A stretch of 64,000 nucleotides of DNA from Microcoleus sp. AS-A8 (GTDB taxonomy: Bacteria > Cyanobacteriota > Cyanobacteriia > Cyanobacteriales > Coleofasciculaceae), in assembly GCA_039962225.1 (NCBI GenBank), contig JAMPKV010000014.1, positions 108,924-172,923 of the forward strand. Direction: 5' to 3'. Below are positions 37,098 to 48,791 of this stretch, piece after piece. Under the pieces are notes generated by a model, which saw only the letters and a list, made by a program, of their open reading frames with translations, was not told the origin of the DNA and searched no databases. Each line of letters opens with the position of its first letter. Positions within the stretch are counted from its first letter, which is position 1. The position numbers were made by a program, and so were the translations under genes.

Positions 37098-37418
37098 AGA
37101 GGGCTTCCCGTCAGAAATTCAGTCAATTGTCGTATTAGCACTGCCAGAATCTTGGGATAGTATTGTCTCATACCCTACTTAATCAGCAACGAGTTTCCTT
37201 CCTGTACAACTCAAGTATTCAGTATAGAAACTTGCTTGTTTGCCGTATTTATATTCCTCTAGATTGTTCCTAGCTGCACCGTTTATCTTTAGAGATCTTG
37301 ACGGTTGTAGCGACGATAATCTAAGCTCTTGGTTTCCAATGTAGGGTCTCCAGCAAAGCGGTTACTTCAACCCATTCGATGGCAACGTCAGCCCTGTTTG
37401 CATCTTAGGCTTTTACCC
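37098..37418. other. Divergent spacer, cobS / unknown gene
   Basis: 321 bp between cobS and the 37419 gene. A/T-rich promoter-like stretches, but no repeat, RNA gene or riboswitch was recognised. In particular, none of the conserved cobalamin-riboswitch sequence is present. Confidence 0.5.
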
Positions 37419-37871
37419 ATGAGTTATTCTCAATCCTCGCACCAGCTACCAGCCCCCTGCATCATCGACACTGGCACTATCGTCAACAAGCAAGACATTG
37501 AACGCCTGCTCAATGACCTGAATCGGGTGCGCTATATTCATAGGCTGGATGACGAAATCAAAAATGAAGGCGAAGGGTGCGTGATGGAAGTGTTTTGCGA
37601 TCCTCAACGCTCAACCTTGATTGCCAATCAGGCGATCTATCTCAATGTCCAGAGTTTTGATTACTTACACTTAAGCCAGTCTGCCACCAATGAAGCTTAT
37701 TTTGACTTAATTCAAGATAACCGTCAGTTACGGCTGATCCCACTCTCCAACCCCTTGCAGGAGCAGTCTACAGAACCCTTTAACGTGGATGCCCTAGAAG
37801 CGATGGTAACGCAAGTCCTCAGCGCCAAGTGGGATGTACAAATCGATGATGACGGTGAGTGTCCTTTCTAA
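37419..37871 (+). CDS. Conserved-type hypothetical protein
   Basis: About 150 residues from ATG 37419; the frame is open further upstream (37329) but that part lacks protein character. The product is acidic: APCIIDTGTIVNKQDIERLLNDLNRV, GCVMEVFCDPQRSTLIANQ, IYLNVQSFDYLHLSQS, and an end of DVQIDDDGECPF. No membrane segment or catalytic motif is obvious. It resembles a cyanobacterial hypothetical family. It is followed by heptamer repeats and then tgt. Confidence 0.65.
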   Translation: MSYSQSSHQLPAPCIIDTGTIVNKQDIERLLNDLNRVRYIHRLDDEIKNEGEGCVMEVFCDPQRSTLIANQAIYLNVQSFDYLHLSQSATNEAYFDLIQDNRQLRLIPLSNPLQEQSTEPFNVDALEAMVTQVLSAKWDVQIDDDGECPF

Positions 37872-37897
37872 AGGTTGAAGGTTGAAGGTTGAAGGTT
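37871..37897. repeat. Heptamer tandem repeat
   Basis: Four near-perfect copies of AGGTTGA followed by degenerate copies to about 37935. Such short tandem heptamers are common in filamentous cyanobacteria and act as variable-length spacers. Confidence 0.7.
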
Positions 37898-37987
37898 TAA
37901 AGTTAGAAGGCTTAAGGTTAGAAGGGTCAAGGTGAGAACCCTGAGATTTGAGCTCTTCTGACCGTTGACTATCGATAAAAACCTTAA

Positions 37988-39121
<1,134 letters not shown>

Positions 39122-39235
39122 CAACCTTGAGCGCAGGACTTACACGAACGGAATGCGATCCAAGGGCGACAAGGGCACATAGCAAATATTTTTCACTTTG
39201 TCAACCCAACAGCAACTGGTACAGGGAATGCTGTG

Positions 39236-39433
39236 TCAATTTTTACCAACCGCCGATTCATAATCCAGCCCTAACAACTGACAATCGGAATCGAGGTTGC
39301 TGACAATCAAAAGGACGACACAAGCACAATAATCTCGGATAGCTTGCCGGAGGGCTTCTTTTTTCGTGGAGGTACGAAGGTGTAAATATTTGGATGAACC
39401 ATCCGGAAATTCACAAAAAAGATGAAATAACAT
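39236..39433 (-). CDS. Small hypothetical protein
   Basis: 65 residues from the ATG at 39433: MLFHLFCEFPDGSSKYLHLR, then TSTKKEALRQAIRDYCACVV and LDSDCQLLGLDYESA. It has plausible secondary structure with three central cysteines, but I do not recognise a family. The region around it is otherwise unassigned. Confidence 0.35.
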   Translation of the reverse strand: MLFHLFCEFPDGSSKYLHLRTSTKKEALRQAIRDYCACVVLLIVSNLDSDCQLLGLDYESAVGKN

Positions 39434-39796
39434 AATCCTAAACTGTTGAGCGATTAGTCCTAGCAATCAACGTATTGAGGGTTTGTGAATAAAATGTGAA
39501 GAGAGGAATTTTGTTAACGCTTTTTTATATAGCAGTCAGCAAGGCGACTCTTGACTCTCACCAAATACTGAAAGCTTCACCCGTCAATATGCATCTCTTG
39601 TGCCTTCCGCTTCCTTGTATGATCTCCCGTATCCTCTGCCTTTTGCTATATTTGTTGATTTGTAATTTCTTAAGCACAGCGGTGGAAATCAACGTAAATT
39701 TTTATGGCTTTTGTGGGTAAGAGGAAATGGTGTTTTTCCCAATTTCCAATTCCCCATTACCGCCGCCACAAGTGATATTGAACGACGTGCGTCTGC
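39434..39796. other. Spacer upstream of the small minus-strand gene
   Basis: 363 bp. A plus-strand frame at 39496-39720 is hydrophobic (CMISRILCLLLYLLICNF) but has no ribosome-binding site and includes pyrimidine-rich spacer sequence, so I do not call it. No RNA gene seen. Confidence 0.4.
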
Positions 39797-40048
39797 TTAA
39801 AACAGGTTTGTAGTGCCTGAAATGATATTACTCCTGCTCATGGCTTTTTCCTCAACCCATGCCTTGAATTCAAGGATTTGCACATAATCGCTAGGTGGAT
39901 TGTTGGTAGTCGCTTCCTCTGTCCGTTTCTTTTCTATCAGATATTGAGCAATTAACTGACAACAGCTTGGCTGATTAGCTAGCTGTTGTTTAAGCTGCTC
40001 ATTTTCCTCTCTAAGCTGTTGAATTTCATCTTGCCACCAAGTCATCAC
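39797..40048 (-). CDS. Small coiled-coil protein
   Basis: 83 residues. The N-terminal half is a strong coiled coil (WWQDEIQQLREENEQLKQQL); later ILEFKAWVEEKAMSR. Its ATG is 23 bp downstream of the rsmH stop, so it is probably in that unit. No function known. Confidence 0.5.
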   Translation of the reverse strand: MMTWWQDEIQQLREENEQLKQQLANQPSCCQLIAQYLIEKKRTEEATTNNPPSDYVQILEFKAWVEEKAMSRSNIISGTTNLF

Positions 40049-40071
40049 TTACCACTAAAACGAAAAAATGT

Positions 40072-40959
40072 TTATAGAGAAACTCTTTCTGCTAGTCTGA
40101 GCTTAGCAGAACGGGAACGAGGGTTGTCTGCCAGTTCCTTCTCTTGGGCTGTTATTGGCTTTTTAGTTAGTATCCGCAAGAGAGGGGAATCTCGCAGCGT
40201 ATGCTTGACAATCCGATCTTCTAAGCTATGAAAACTGATTATGCCAATTCTGCCATCTGGTTTTAGCCAATGGGGAGCACGGTTGAGGAAAGTTTCGAGA
40301 GAGGCGAGTTCTTGATTCACGACAATGCGTAGCGCTTGAAACACACGAGTCGCGGGGTGAATTCTACCGTGGCGGTACTTGGGAGGGACGCTATAGGCGA
40401 TCGCATCCGCCAGTTCCGTGGTGGTTTGAAAGGGACGTTTCTCCACAATTCGCCTTGCTATTTGCCGCGATAGGCGTTCTTCCCCGTATTTGTAAAATGC
40501 GTCTGCGAGTTGCGCGGCATCCCACTGGTTGATCACATCGGCAGCGGTGAGGGATTGGCGCTGATCCATCCGCATATCTAAATCCGCCGTATGGCGAAAA
40601 CTAAAGCCTCGTTCTGGTGTATCGAATTGAGCAGAGCTAACACCTAAATCAGCAATAATCCCATCGAATTGCAGCGAAAATGGCTGATATTCAGCAAAAT
40701 TTCCCTGCCAGAAGTGGACGCGCTCGCCATAGGGTGCTAACTTGGCTTGGGCGGCGGCGAGGGCTACAGCATCGCGATCGATCGCAGTGAGTTGAACATC
40801 CGGTGCCGCTTCTAAAATCAACTGGCTGTGTCCACCCCCACCTACTGTCGCATCCAGGTAATGCCCACCCGCACGAATATTCAACCCTTCAACCAACTCC
40901 CGACTCAGCACCGAAACATGTGAAAACGCCGTTGTGTTCGCCCTCTGAGCCTCTGTCAT
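40072..40959 (-). CDS. rsmH: 16S rRNA (cytosine(1402)-N(4))-methyltransferase
   Basis: About 295 residues from ATG 40959. SAM-dependent enzyme methylating C1402 in the ribosomal decoding site. Signature: [32 protein letters not shown] (SAM loop), [56 protein letters not shown] and the closing [14 protein letters not shown]. An in-frame ATG 18 bases upstream is less likely. It is divergent from ndhH. Confidence 0.96.
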   Translation of the reverse strand: MTEAQRANTTAFSHVSVLSRELVEGLNIRAGGHYLDATVGGGGHSQLILEAAPDVQLTAIDRDAVALAAAQAKLAPYGERVHFWQGNFAEYQPFSLQFDGIIADLGVSSAQFDTPERGFSFRHTADLDMRMDQRQSLTAADVINQWDAAQLADAFYKYGEERLSRQIARRIVEKRPFQTTTELADAIAYSVPPKYRHGRIHPATRVFQALRIVVNQELASLETFLNRAPHWLKPDGRIGIISFHSLEDRIVKHTLRDSPLLRILTKKPITAQEKELADNPRSRSAKLRLAERVSL

Positions 40960-41209
40960 AATTAAAATAAGCAACAAAAATCAATATTTTGTACAAGACC
41001 TACCGCCATAAAGCTATCAAATATCAGGGATAAGCGAATGCGTGTGTTGTCCGTAAAGGGTTGCAGGTTAACATGTTACAAATTAAAAGGTTATAAGTTT
41101 TAACATTCCGGCTTCAACCTTCCAACCTCCAACTGTTTGGCTCCTGAGAAGCTAACTGTCACTTGTTGCTACTGTCCAACCTGCTGCAAAGGGAAATTGC
41201 TTAGTTTAT

Positions 41210-42394
41210 ATGGCAAAAATTGAAACAAGAACAGAACCCATGGTTCTCAACATGGGTCCCCACCATCCTTCCATGCATGGGGTGCTGCGACTCATCGTCA
41301 CCCTCGATGGCGAGGATGTGGTTGATTGCGAACCGGTAATCGGTTACTTGCACCGGGGCATGGAGAAAATTGCGGAGAACCGCACTACCATCATGTATGT
41401 TCCCTACGTTAGTCGGTGGGACTATGCAGAGGGGATGTTCAACGAAGCGATTACCGTCAATGCCCCAGAAAAATTAGCGGATATCGCGGTGCCCAAACGC
41501 GCCAGCTACATCCGCGTCATTATGCTGGAGTTGAACCGGATTGCTAATCACCTGTTGTGGTTAGGGCCGTTCATGGCTGACGTGGGTGCCCAGACGCCTT
41601 TCTTCTACATCTTCCGGGAACGGGAGTTGATTTACGATTTGTGGGAAGCCGTCTCAGGCTATCGCATGGTTAACAACAACTACTTCCGCATCGGTGGGGT
41701 AGCAGCTGATCTGACTTACGGCTGGGTAGATAAGTGCTCTGATTTCTGTGACTACTTTATGCCCAAAGTAGACGAGTACGAGCGCCTCATTACCGACAAC
41801 CCTATCTTCCGTCGTCGCGTTCAAGGGATTGGTACTATCACTCGCGAAGAAGCGATTAACTGGGGACTTTCTGGCCCCATGCTGCGGGCTTCTGGTGTCA
41901 AGTGGGACTTACGGAAAGTTGACCACTACGAGTGCTACGACGATTTCGACTGGGAAGTACAGTGGGAAACCGCTGGAGATTGCTTTGCCCGGTATTTAGT
42001 GCGGATTCGCGAGATGCGCGAGTCGGTTAAAATTATTCGCCAAGCGTTGAAAGGACTTCCCGGTGGCCCTTATGAGAACCTGGAAGCCAAGCGGATGGTA
42101 GAAGGGAAAAAATCTCAGTGGAATGATTTTGAGTATCAGTTTGTCGGCAAGAAAATTGCGCCTACCTTTAAAATTCCCAAGGGCGAACATTACGTCCGCG
42201 TCGAAAGCGGAAAAGGAGAACTCGGCATTTTCATCGTTGGGGATGATAATGTCTTCCCGTGGCGTTTTAAGATTCGCGCCGCTGATTTTGTCAACCTGCA
42301 AATCTTGCCTCATCTCCTACGGGGTGTGAAGCTTGCCGATATCATGGCGATTCTGGGCAGTATTGACATCATCATGGGTTCGGTAGACCGATAA
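41210..42394 (+). CDS. ndhH: NAD(P)H-quinone oxidoreductase subunit H
   Basis: 394 residues, the 49-kDa (NuoD-type) subunit lining the quinone site of NDH-1 in respiration and cyclic electron flow. Visible: [72 protein letters not shown] and the end [18 protein letters not shown]. Divergent from rsmH with a 232-bp leader; a good terminator follows at 42439. Confidence 0.97.
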   Translation: MAKIETRTEPMVLNMGPHHPSMHGVLRLIVTLDGEDVVDCEPVIGYLHRGMEKIAENRTTIMYVPYVSRWDYAEGMFNEAITVNAPEKLADIAVPKRASYIRVIMLELNRIANHLLWLGPFMADVGAQTPFFYIFRERELIYDLWEAVSGYRMVNNNYFRIGGVAADLTYGWVDKCSDFCDYFMPKVDEYERLITDNPIFRRRVQGIGTITREEAINWGLSGPMLRASGVKWDLRKVDHYECYDDFDWEVQWETAGDCFARYLVRIREMRESVKIIRQALKGLPGGPYENLEAKRMVEGKKSQWNDFEYQFVGKKIAPTFKIPKGEHYVRVESGKGELGIFIVGDDNVFPWRFKIRAADFVNLQILPHLLRGVKLADIMAILGSIDIIMGSVDR

Positions 42395-42438
42395 AGCAAG
42401 TAATCAGCAAAATATCCCCTTGTGAGAACAAGGAAACG

Positions 42439-42475
42439 GCAAAAGAGAGGTTTCTTTCTTTTGCTTTTTTATTTA
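42439..42475 (+). terminator. Intrinsic terminator of ndhH
   Basis: GCAAAAGA (42439-42446) pairs with TCTTTTGC (42457-42464), followed by TTTTTTATTT. Located 45 bases after the ndhH stop. Confidence 0.8.
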
Positions 42476-42717
42476 GATTCCTCAGTCGGACGATATAGCT
42501 GTCGCCATAAAGATTAGGACAGAACTAACGGCTGAAATGACGACGTACCAGTAATAAACCTTCTACCCTCTGCCTACTCCTGCGGAGAACGCTGCGCGAA
42601 CTGCCTTCTGCCTTCTGCTAGAAAAATGTATGGAATGCTACAGTTCTTGAGGCTGTACAGCAGGTTGAATAGGGCTACCGAACTGTCTGCAAAGACTGTA
42701 AACATGAGGAGTATTGA
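42476..42717. other. Spacer upstream of cynS
   Basis: Contains a pyrimidine-rich stretch (CTACCCTCTGCC and CTGCCTTCTGCCTTCTGC, around 42562 and 42600) of dispersed-repeat type. The promoter of cynS is expected near the 3' end; no NtcA site was clear. Confidence 0.4.
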
Positions 42718-43161
42718 ATGACAATTCCAGAAATTACCCAAAAACTTTTGGCTGCTAAAAAGGCAAAAGGACTAACTTTTGCAGATTTGGAAACCCTGAT
42801 TGGGCGGGACGAAGTATGGATTTCTGCTGTGTTCTACCGTCAAGCTAGTGCTTCGGAAGATGAGGCGAGTAAAATTATCTCGGCATTGGGGTTAGAACCC
42901 CATATCGCAGACGAATTAACAGAATTCTCTGTCAAAGGCTCTTTAGATCCGCTTATCCCAACTGACCCGTTAATCTATCGCTTCTATGAGATTATGCAAG
43001 TTTATGGAATGCCCATGAAAGCCGTGATTCATGAGAAGTTCGGCGATGGGATTATGAGCGCGATCGATTTTACTCTGGATATTGAAAAAGAAGAAGACCC
43101 CAAAGGCGATCGCGTGAAAGTTATCATGTCTGGCAAGTTTTTACCCTACAAAAAGTGGTAG
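42718..43161 (+). CDS. cynS: Cyanate hydratase
   Basis: 147 residues. Decomposes cyanate with bicarbonate to ammonia and CO2. The N-terminal POU-like helical part ([20 protein letters not shown]) is followed by the catalytic domain with the conserved Arg and Glu in [25 protein letters not shown] and the Ser in IMSAIDF. The AAGG...GGAG leader gives a fair ribosome-binding site. The cyanate transporter genes cynABD are not beside it. Confidence 0.97.
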   Translation: MTIPEITQKLLAAKKAKGLTFADLETLIGRDEVWISAVFYRQASASEDEASKIISALGLEPHIADELTEFSVKGSLDPLIPTDPLIYRFYEIMQVYGMPMKAVIHEKFGDGIMSAIDFTLDIEKEEDPKGDRVKVIMSGKFLPYKKW

Positions 43162-43230
43162 TCATTGACCGAAACCCTCATTATTTGGCTCTGACAAATG
43201 GCTAACAATTGGTATTTCTCCTAGAGGATG

Positions 43231-43917
43231 TCACTTACTGACCGGCATGGGATTGGTGAGAATTTTCTTGATGTGGGATTTATGATATTCCCCGAACACC
43301 GCTCTTGCATAGCTTTCCATACTATCAGTCCAAGGGAAATTAGCCATCCTGGCTCGCCACTGCACCCCAGGAATGGGCGGCAAGTTTAAAGCTTCTCGTC
43401 CAACTAATCTAAAGATGGTAATCGCCTTAGAGTTGGGGTCGAAACTATCTCCTTGAAGGTCAGCGTCCCAGGTACCAATTAAGTTAAATACTGTACGAGA
43501 ACTCCTCAGCTTGACAATCCACTGAATACTAATTCGATGAGTCCTAAAAATCGGATCTTGATGGATTAAAGAACGCTCAAAATTGGACATTTCCATGCCT
43601 TGGGGTCGATAGTGACGCAAGGCTAATCGAATCGCTGCCAAGTTATCCAGCGTGATGAGCAAATTGACACGAGGATTATCCCGACGGAACATATACCAGG
43701 TTCCCACTGCGCCAGGAGCATCTCGTTCTACAAAAACAAGGGAAGTTTGTTCATCGTGGGACTCAGTTCGCTCAATGACTTTTAAAGGTCTTTGCTTGGT
43801 GCGTCCTTTAGTAAAGATTTGGCGAACCCACCGCTTGAGCCAGCGAAACCATGTTAATAAGCTATCTTGCTTAACTGGCTCTGCTTTACTTACTGTATTG
43901 AGTCTATAAACTTCCAT
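43231..43917 (-). CDS. Conserved-type hypothetical protein
   Basis: About 228 residues from the ATG at 43917. Basic N-terminus (WFRWLKRWVRQIFTKGRTKQRP), then VFVERDAPGAVGTWYMFRRDN, LRHYRPQGMEMSNFERSL, and an end of PWTDSMESYARAVFGEYHKSHIKKIL. No membrane segment, signal peptide or known motif. It looks like a cyanobacterial hypothetical protein. Convergent with cynS. Confidence 0.65.
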   Translation of the reverse strand: MEVYRLNTVSKAEPVKQDSLLTWFRWLKRWVRQIFTKGRTKQRPLKVIERTESHDEQTSLVFVERDAPGAVGTWYMFRRDNPRVNLLITLDNLAAIRLALRHYRPQGMEMSNFERSLIHQDPIFRTHRISIQWIVKLRSSRTVFNLIGTWDADLQGDSFDPNSKAITIFRLVGREALNLPPIPGVQWRARMANFPWTDSMESYARAVFGEYHKSHIKKILTNPMPVSK

Positions 43918-44382
43918 GCTTTTAAAGCTTACCGAGTAAGCTGCTCCCATCAATGTGTTTGCAAGATACAAACTTTATGTGTACCAATTGTGAAATCGGC
44001 CTGTCTTCATCCGAGTTACGTAATTTTTAAATTAACCCCCTTTTATTGCTCTGATCAGAGAATAAATGACGAGCTGGCTTTGAGACAGGTTTCCTCGCCA
44101 AAGTCGGGGACTTCGACGCAAAGGCTCAGCGTTTCAACTATTCTCTGGTGAGAGTAAAGAAAGAGGGATTGCTCAGGACTTATACAGTCACCTGATTTCT
44201 CATGCTATTTACATACACCCTATTACTGTTATAGCTAGGACTGACGCAGTAAGACAGTAGTCTGTGATTCTAAGTGAAGGTTAGGGTGCGTTTTGGCGGG
44301 GCGTGGAATCTAGGCGAAACGTGCTTGGAGAGGGAAAACAATCAATTTTTAAGGCTTAAAAATGTTAACGCTTAAAAACCCT
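43918..44382. other. Spacer with short repeat fragments
   Basis: 465 bp without a convincing gene. Two copies of a motif like (C/T)AGGACT(T/G)A near 44176 and 44236 recall ends of dispersed cyanobacterial elements (similar motifs near 39131 and 56707). A/T-rich promoter sequence for the 43917 gene is at the left. Confidence 0.35.
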
Positions 44383-45222
44383 CTAGCCTTTAACACCACT
44401 ACTGGTATCTGTCGGGACAATGTAGCGCTGCACGAAGAGGAACAATACAATAACAGGGGCAATAGAAATAACCGACCCAGCTGCAACCAGACGCCAATCG
44501 AAGTCTGTGGCACTTGCGAAAGTGGCAACACCCAAGGGGAGGGTATAAGACTCCGGTCGATCCAAGACAATCAGGGGCCAAAGAAAATCGCTCCAAGAAC
44601 CGATAAAGACAAATATTGCTAACGTTACCAGTGCTGGACGGACAGCAGGCAACATAATATTCCACCACAACCCTAACTCAGAACAGCCATCCATCCGACC
44701 GGCTTCTTCAAGGGACTTCGGAACACCCTGAAAGGCTTGTCGCAGCAGGAAAATCCCGAAGGCAGAAGCAAGGCTGGGGAAAATAACGCCCAGATATGTA
44801 TTTCTTAAACCTAGCTGCACCGTCAAGACGAAAAGGGGAATCATCACGATCTGGAAGGGAATCATGATTGTGGAGAGAACCAGGGTGAAAATTAGGTCAC
44901 GTCCCCGAAAATCCAGTCTTGCTAGTGGGTAAGCGGCTAGGGAACAGAAGAGTAGATTTAAGCTGACCGTAAGAACAGCCACAATTGTACTGTTCCACAA
45001 GTATTGCCCAAAGGGATTGGTTTGCCAGACGGTGAGGAAATTTTGGAAGGTGGGCTGACTGGGTAATAGCTGGGGAGGAAACTGAAAGATGTCTTCGGTT
45101 GGAGACTTGAACGATGTGCCGACAAGCCATAAGAGAGGGAAGAGCATCACAAATGCGATCGCTCCTAACAGCACATACATTCCCACTATTTTCCACATCT
45201 GAGTTTGCCGCTTTCGACTCAT
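44383..45222 (-). CDS. Carbohydrate ABC transporter permease (MalG type)
   Basis: 279 residues, six membrane segments. The EAA loop SLEEAGRMDGCSELGLWWNIMLPAVRP identifies a binding-protein-dependent permease of the sugar (CUT1) family; the start IVGMYVLLGAIAFVMLFPLLWLVGTSFK is typical. The other permease, binding protein and ATPase are not in the window. Its ATG overlaps the stop of the MTHFS gene (ATGA), implying translational coupling. Confidence 0.92.
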   Translation of the reverse strand: MSRKRQTQMWKIVGMYVLLGAIAFVMLFPLLWLVGTSFKSPTEDIFQFPPQLLPSQPTFQNFLTVWQTNPFGQYLWNSTIVAVLTVSLNLLFCSLAAYPLARLDFRGRDLIFTLVLSTIMIPFQIVMIPLFVLTVQLGLRNTYLGVIFPSLASAFGIFLLRQAFQGVPKSLEEAGRMDGCSELGLWWNIMLPAVRPALVTLAIFVFIGSWSDFLWPLIVLDRPESYTLPLGVATFASATDFDWRLVAAGSVISIAPVIVLFLFVQRYIVPTDTSSGVKG

Positions 45223-45803
45223 GGCGTATCGCTCACCTGAAACCTCTTCTCTGTACAGATACTATGGAGCGGCTTGTCCCAAGGGTCAACTGGTAATTGG
45301 GACACATAGGCAAATTCAAACACAATTCCTATCGTAGATTTAGAGGCCCAGTCGGCTGAACTCAGCAATCGGTCATAAAAGCCTCCCCCATACCCTAAGC
45401 GGTATCCTCGTGCATCACAAGCCACAGTCGGAACTAAGATCAGATCGACCTCATGGGGCATCAAGATGGGGGAATCAGGGTGAGGCTCAAAAATGCCATA
45501 ATCGCCTTTAGAGAGGGGTTCTCCAGGCATCCAGCAATGCCATACGAGAGATTTTTGTTCAATACGAGGAAATCCCCAACGGCGTTTGGAGTCTTTAAAT
45601 AGGGGACTTAAATCGGGTTCTTGGCGAAAGCTGAAATAAGCCAGTATGGTTCGTGCTGGGCTAAATAAAGGTGAGGATTGCAGGTGAGAACAGAGGCGAT
45701 CGCTTTTTTGCTGCCATTCTTCCCCAGGGAGCGATCGCCGTTTTTGCAGTAAAATTCGACGCAATTCGGATTTATTTGGCTGGGGTTTCACGTCCTTAAC
45801 CAT
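45219..45803 (-). CDS. 5-formyltetrahydrofolate cyclo-ligase
   Basis: 194 residues. ATP-dependent conversion of 5-formyl-THF to 5,10-methenyl-THF. Visible: KSELRRILLQKRRSLPGEEW, PARTILAYFSFRQEPD, WGFPRI, and the hallmark ACDARGYRLGYGGGFYDRLL followed by VDPWDKPLHSICTE. Its stop overlaps the ATG of the sugar-permease gene downstream. An NADPH/fumarate-unrelated pairing like this is not one I know as conserved. Confidence 0.94.
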   Translation of the reverse strand: MVKDVKPQPNKSELRRILLQKRRSLPGEEWQQKSDRLCSHLQSSPLFSPARTILAYFSFRQEPDLSPLFKDSKRRWGFPRIEQKSLVWHCWMPGEPLSKGDYGIFEPHPDSPILMPHEVDLILVPTVACDARGYRLGYGGGFYDRLLSSADWASKSTIGIVFEFAYVSQLPVDPWDKPLHSICTEKRFQVSDTP

Positions 45804-45818
45804 TTCTAATCACAATTT

Positions 45819-46136
45819 ATGCCAAAATCTCTCACAATTGCGACATGGAATCTTGAGCGTCCAAGGCTTGGAGGTTGGAAAAAAAATGGTGACTTTAACC
45901 AAACGCTGAGTGACCCAACTGGATACGGAACCCATCAAGGACGGAACATGTTGAGTGAGGCACTACAAAAAAACGACCTTGTTTGTGTCACAGATAAGAT
46001 TCAATTCAACATTGACCACATTTGTTTCAGCAAAGACTGGGCAGAGCGAGTCAATCAAGTCACTACTGGGCAATGTTTTACCCCTGATGGTAAACCGGTA
46101 AGTGACCATCAGGGCATCTACGTTAACCTGTTTTGA
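45819..46136 (+). pseudogene. Endonuclease/exonuclease/phosphatase family gene with internal deletion
   Basis: 105 residues in an unbroken frame but joined from two ends of the EEP fold. The N-terminal strand SLTIATWNLERPR (metal-site Asn) runs directly through GGWKKN into GDFNQTLSD, which normally lies more than 100 residues later; it ends with VSDHQGIYVNLF (catalytic His). The Glu and His of the middle are missing, so it should be inactive. The stop abuts that of convergent fcl. Confidence 0.75.
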
Positions 46137-47081
46137 TCAGGTAGCATGTTGTCGATACCAATCAATAGTATTTTCTAGCCCTTCCTTAAAACCGACCTCG
46201 GCGGTGAAGTTAAACGCTTGCTCTGCCCGTTCTGTATCCAAACAACGGCGGGGTTGCCCATTCGGCTTATCCGTTTCCCAGATAATTTCACCCTCGTATT
46301 CCATCAAGTCACAAATGAGCTCAATTAAATTACGAATTGAGATTTCTTCGCCTGTTCCCAAATTAACAGGTTCTGAGTCATTGTAGAATTGAGTGCCCAT
46401 CACAATCCCTCGTGCAGCGTCTGTGGAGTAGAGAAACTCACGAGTCGGACTTCCATCACCCCACACCGGTAATTTCTTTTCTCCTTTTTGCTGGGCTTCG
46501 TGCACCTTGCGAATCAGCGCCGGGATAACGTGAGAACTACGAGGATCGAAGTTATCTTCTGGGCCATACAAGTTGACGGGCAGCAGATAGATACCATTGA
46601 ATCCGTACTGCTGCCGATAGGCTTGGAGTTGGACTAAGAGAGCTTTTTTGGCAACGCCATAGGGGGCATTTGTTTCCTCCGGATAGCCATTCCAGAGGTC
46701 ATCTTCTTTAAACGGGACTGGCGTGAATTTAGGATAGGCGCAGATGGTACCCACACAGACGAACTTCTGAACACCGGATTGATAGGCCGTATGGATGAGT
46801 TGAGTGCCCATCATCAGGTTGTCATAGTAGAGTTCGGCAGGTTTGTCTCGATTTAACCCAATACCACCGACGTGGGCGGCAAGGTGAATCACGATATCTT
46901 GCTGCTGGACAACTTGTTGGCAGGCTTCTAAGGAACGGAGGTCGTAGTCGCGCGATCGCGGCACTGTAATTTTCTCTCGCTTTGCCCCAGCCGTACAGAG
47001 CTGCTCGATAACCTGACGCCCTAGAAATCCTGCGCCACCGGTTACGAGAATCCTTTGATTAGTTAAATCTAAAGTTGCCAT
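46137..47081 (-). CDS. fcl: GDP-L-fucose synthase
   Basis: 314 residues, SDR family. Converts GDP-4-keto-6-deoxymannose to GDP-L-fucose. NADP site [16 protein letters not shown], then [30 protein letters not shown], catalytic [16 protein letters not shown] and [23 protein letters not shown]. It lies downstream of gmd, which makes its substrate, with a 216-bp spacer containing heptamer-type repeats. Confidence 0.95.
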   Translation of the reverse strand: MATLDLTNQRILVTGGAGFLGRQVIEQLCTAGAKREKITVPRSRDYDLRSLEACQQVVQQQDIVIHLAAHVGGIGLNRDKPAELYYDNLMMGTQLIHTAYQSGVQKFVCVGTICAYPKFTPVPFKEDDLWNGYPEETNAPYGVAKKALLVQLQAYRQQYGFNGIYLLPVNLYGPEDNFDPRSSHVIPALIRKVHEAQQKGEKKLPVWGDGSPTREFLYSTDAARGIVMGTQFYNDSEPVNLGTGEEISIRNLIELICDLMEYEGEIIWETDKPNGQPRRCLDTERAEQAFNFTAEVGFKEGLENTIDWYRQHAT

Positions 47082-47133
47082 TAGTCTTGCAATCCTTGCC
47101 CAGCGTCTGAAACTCTCTTAGTGATCGGTCAAC

Positions 47134-47165
47134 TGAAGGCTGAAGTATGAAGTATGAGGTATGAA
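47134..47165. repeat. Degenerate heptamer repeat between gmd and fcl
   Basis: Copies of TGAAGTA/TGAGGTA in tandem. Same general kind as the repeat at 37871, with a different unit. Confidence 0.5.
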
Positions 47166-47297
47166 ACTATCCCTTTTGATCAATATTAGGCGCTTGAGAT
47201 GAATGGCTGGATTATTTTCATCCTTTATCCTGTACACTTCATCCTTTGTGAGTCACGATTTGATGATCTAGCAACTGCCAGAAATTAGCGAACCCGC

Positions 47298-48377
47298 TCA
47301 ATCAACCATGCTTCCTACACTCTGACGAATATAGGCGTTATCCTGCCAATCGGCAGATCCTGTGCCATGCTGGGATGTTAGCCCCAAAGCTCGCAAATCG
47401 GCTTCCACCATTAAAGCGACTAACTCCTCAAAGGTCACAGAAGGTTCCCAACCCAGCTTGTGTTTTGCCTTGCTGGGGTCACCGATGAGTAAATCTACTT
47501 CAGCCGGACGTAAATAACGGGGGTCAAATTCTACGTAGTCTTGCCAATTGAGATTGACATAACCAAAGGAGATGTCCAGAAATTCACGAATAGAGTGAGT
47601 TTCACCCGTGGCGACGACGTAATCATCCGCTTCATTTTGCTGCAACATCAGCCACATGGCCTGAACGTAGTCTTTGGCATAACCCCAGTCTCGCTTGGAA
47701 TCGAGATTACCCAGGTAGAGTTTATGCTGCTTACCTGCTACGATCCGAGCGATCGCTCTGGTAATTTTTCGCGTAACAAACGTTTCGCCTCGGCGCGGAG
47801 ATTCGTGATTAAAGAGTATCCCATTACAGGCAAATATTCCGTAAGACTCGCGATAGTTTACGGTTTGCCAGTGGGCATAAACCTTGGCACAAGCATAAGG
47901 ACTGCGCGGATAAAAAGACGTCGTTTCCTTTTGCGGGACTTCCTGTACCTTACCAAACATCTCAGACGAACCCGCCTGATAAAAACGCACATCAATACCT
48001 GTGCGGTTGCGATAATCTCGAATGGCCTCCAAAAGACGTAGCGTCCCCATTGCCACAGAATCAACTGTGTATTCCGGTGAATCAAAACTCACCCGTACAT
48101 GGGATTGTGCACCTAAGTTGTAAATCTCTACTGGTTTGACTTCTTCTAAAATCCGGCGCATGGTTACGCCATCGGTTAAGTCCCCGTAGTGGAGGAATAA
48201 CCGAGCGTTTTCATTGTGAGGGTCTACATAAATGTGATCGATGCGATCGGTATTAAAAGTCGAAGTTCGCCGAATAATTCCATGAACCTCATAGTCTTTG
48301 TCCAGTAACAATTCACTCAAATAGGAGCCATCTTGACCCGTAATACCCGTGATTAGCGCTCGCTTACGTTGCGTCAT
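47298..48377 (-). CDS. gmd: GDP-mannose 4,6-dehydratase
   Basis: About 359 residues from ATG 48377; the frame extends upstream to 48446 without homology. First step to GDP-fucose/rhamnose-type sugars. [89 protein letters not shown] and the [16 protein letters not shown] end are typical. Pairs with fcl. Confidence 0.96.
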   Translation of the reverse strand: MTQRKRALITGITGQDGSYLSELLLDKDYEVHGIIRRTSTFNTDRIDHIYVDPHNENARLFLHYGDLTDGVTMRRILEEVKPVEIYNLGAQSHVRVSFDSPEYTVDSVAMGTLRLLEAIRDYRNRTGIDVRFYQAGSSEMFGKVQEVPQKETTSFYPRSPYACAKVYAHWQTVNYRESYGIFACNGILFNHESPRRGETFVTRKITRAIARIVAGKQHKLYLGNLDSKRDWGYAKDYVQAMWLMLQQNEADDYVVATGETHSIREFLDISFGYVNLNWQDYVEFDPRYLRPAEVDLLIGDPSKAKHKLGWEPSVTFEELVALMVEADLRALGLTSQHGTGSADWQDNAYIRQSVGSMVD

Positions 48378-48791
48378 CCTTGAATCTTCCTGTAATAAAT
48401 AAGAACTCTCACTGCGGCTAAAGTGCCAATAAAGCTCACCTCGCAACGGCAGTGTTGGAAGGTAAACGAATCATCCTTAAGTTAACCTAGAATATTGACC
48501 CATGGCTAAGCAGGTAGTGGGTTAACTGGAGTGAGATCAGGCTAAAGCTTTGATCGTTATGCAGGATTTCTGCTCTGCTGTGGGAGCTATCCTAGCGTCT
48601 CGGCTCCCTTCGAGAGCGAAGAGAGCAAGCGCTAACAAAGTTATATTAATAACGCTTTCGTGAGACACTACCAAAGCATTAACTAGCCCGTGACATTCTT
48701 ACCGTTGTAGAGAATAATGAAGACAGATTTACTGCCAACTCAACTCTCGTAATAGGCAAAAAAAGATTTCTAGAATTTCCAAATTTCTCCT
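48378..48791. other. Spacer upstream of gmd
   Basis: 414 bp. A G/C-rich inverted stretch (CTCGGCTCCCTTCGAGAG, around 48599) and A/T-rich promoter-like sequence near 48470-48500 and 48640-48660. No gene or RNA recognised. Confidence 0.4.

Noticed and set aside
37098..37418. Search for a cobalamin riboswitch upstream of cobS
   Set aside because: None of the conserved B12-box sequence is present on either strand here.
39496..39720. Hydrophobic plus-strand frame, considered as a psbK-like gene after tgt
   Set aside because: Sequence does not match PsbK, and no ribosome-binding site is present.
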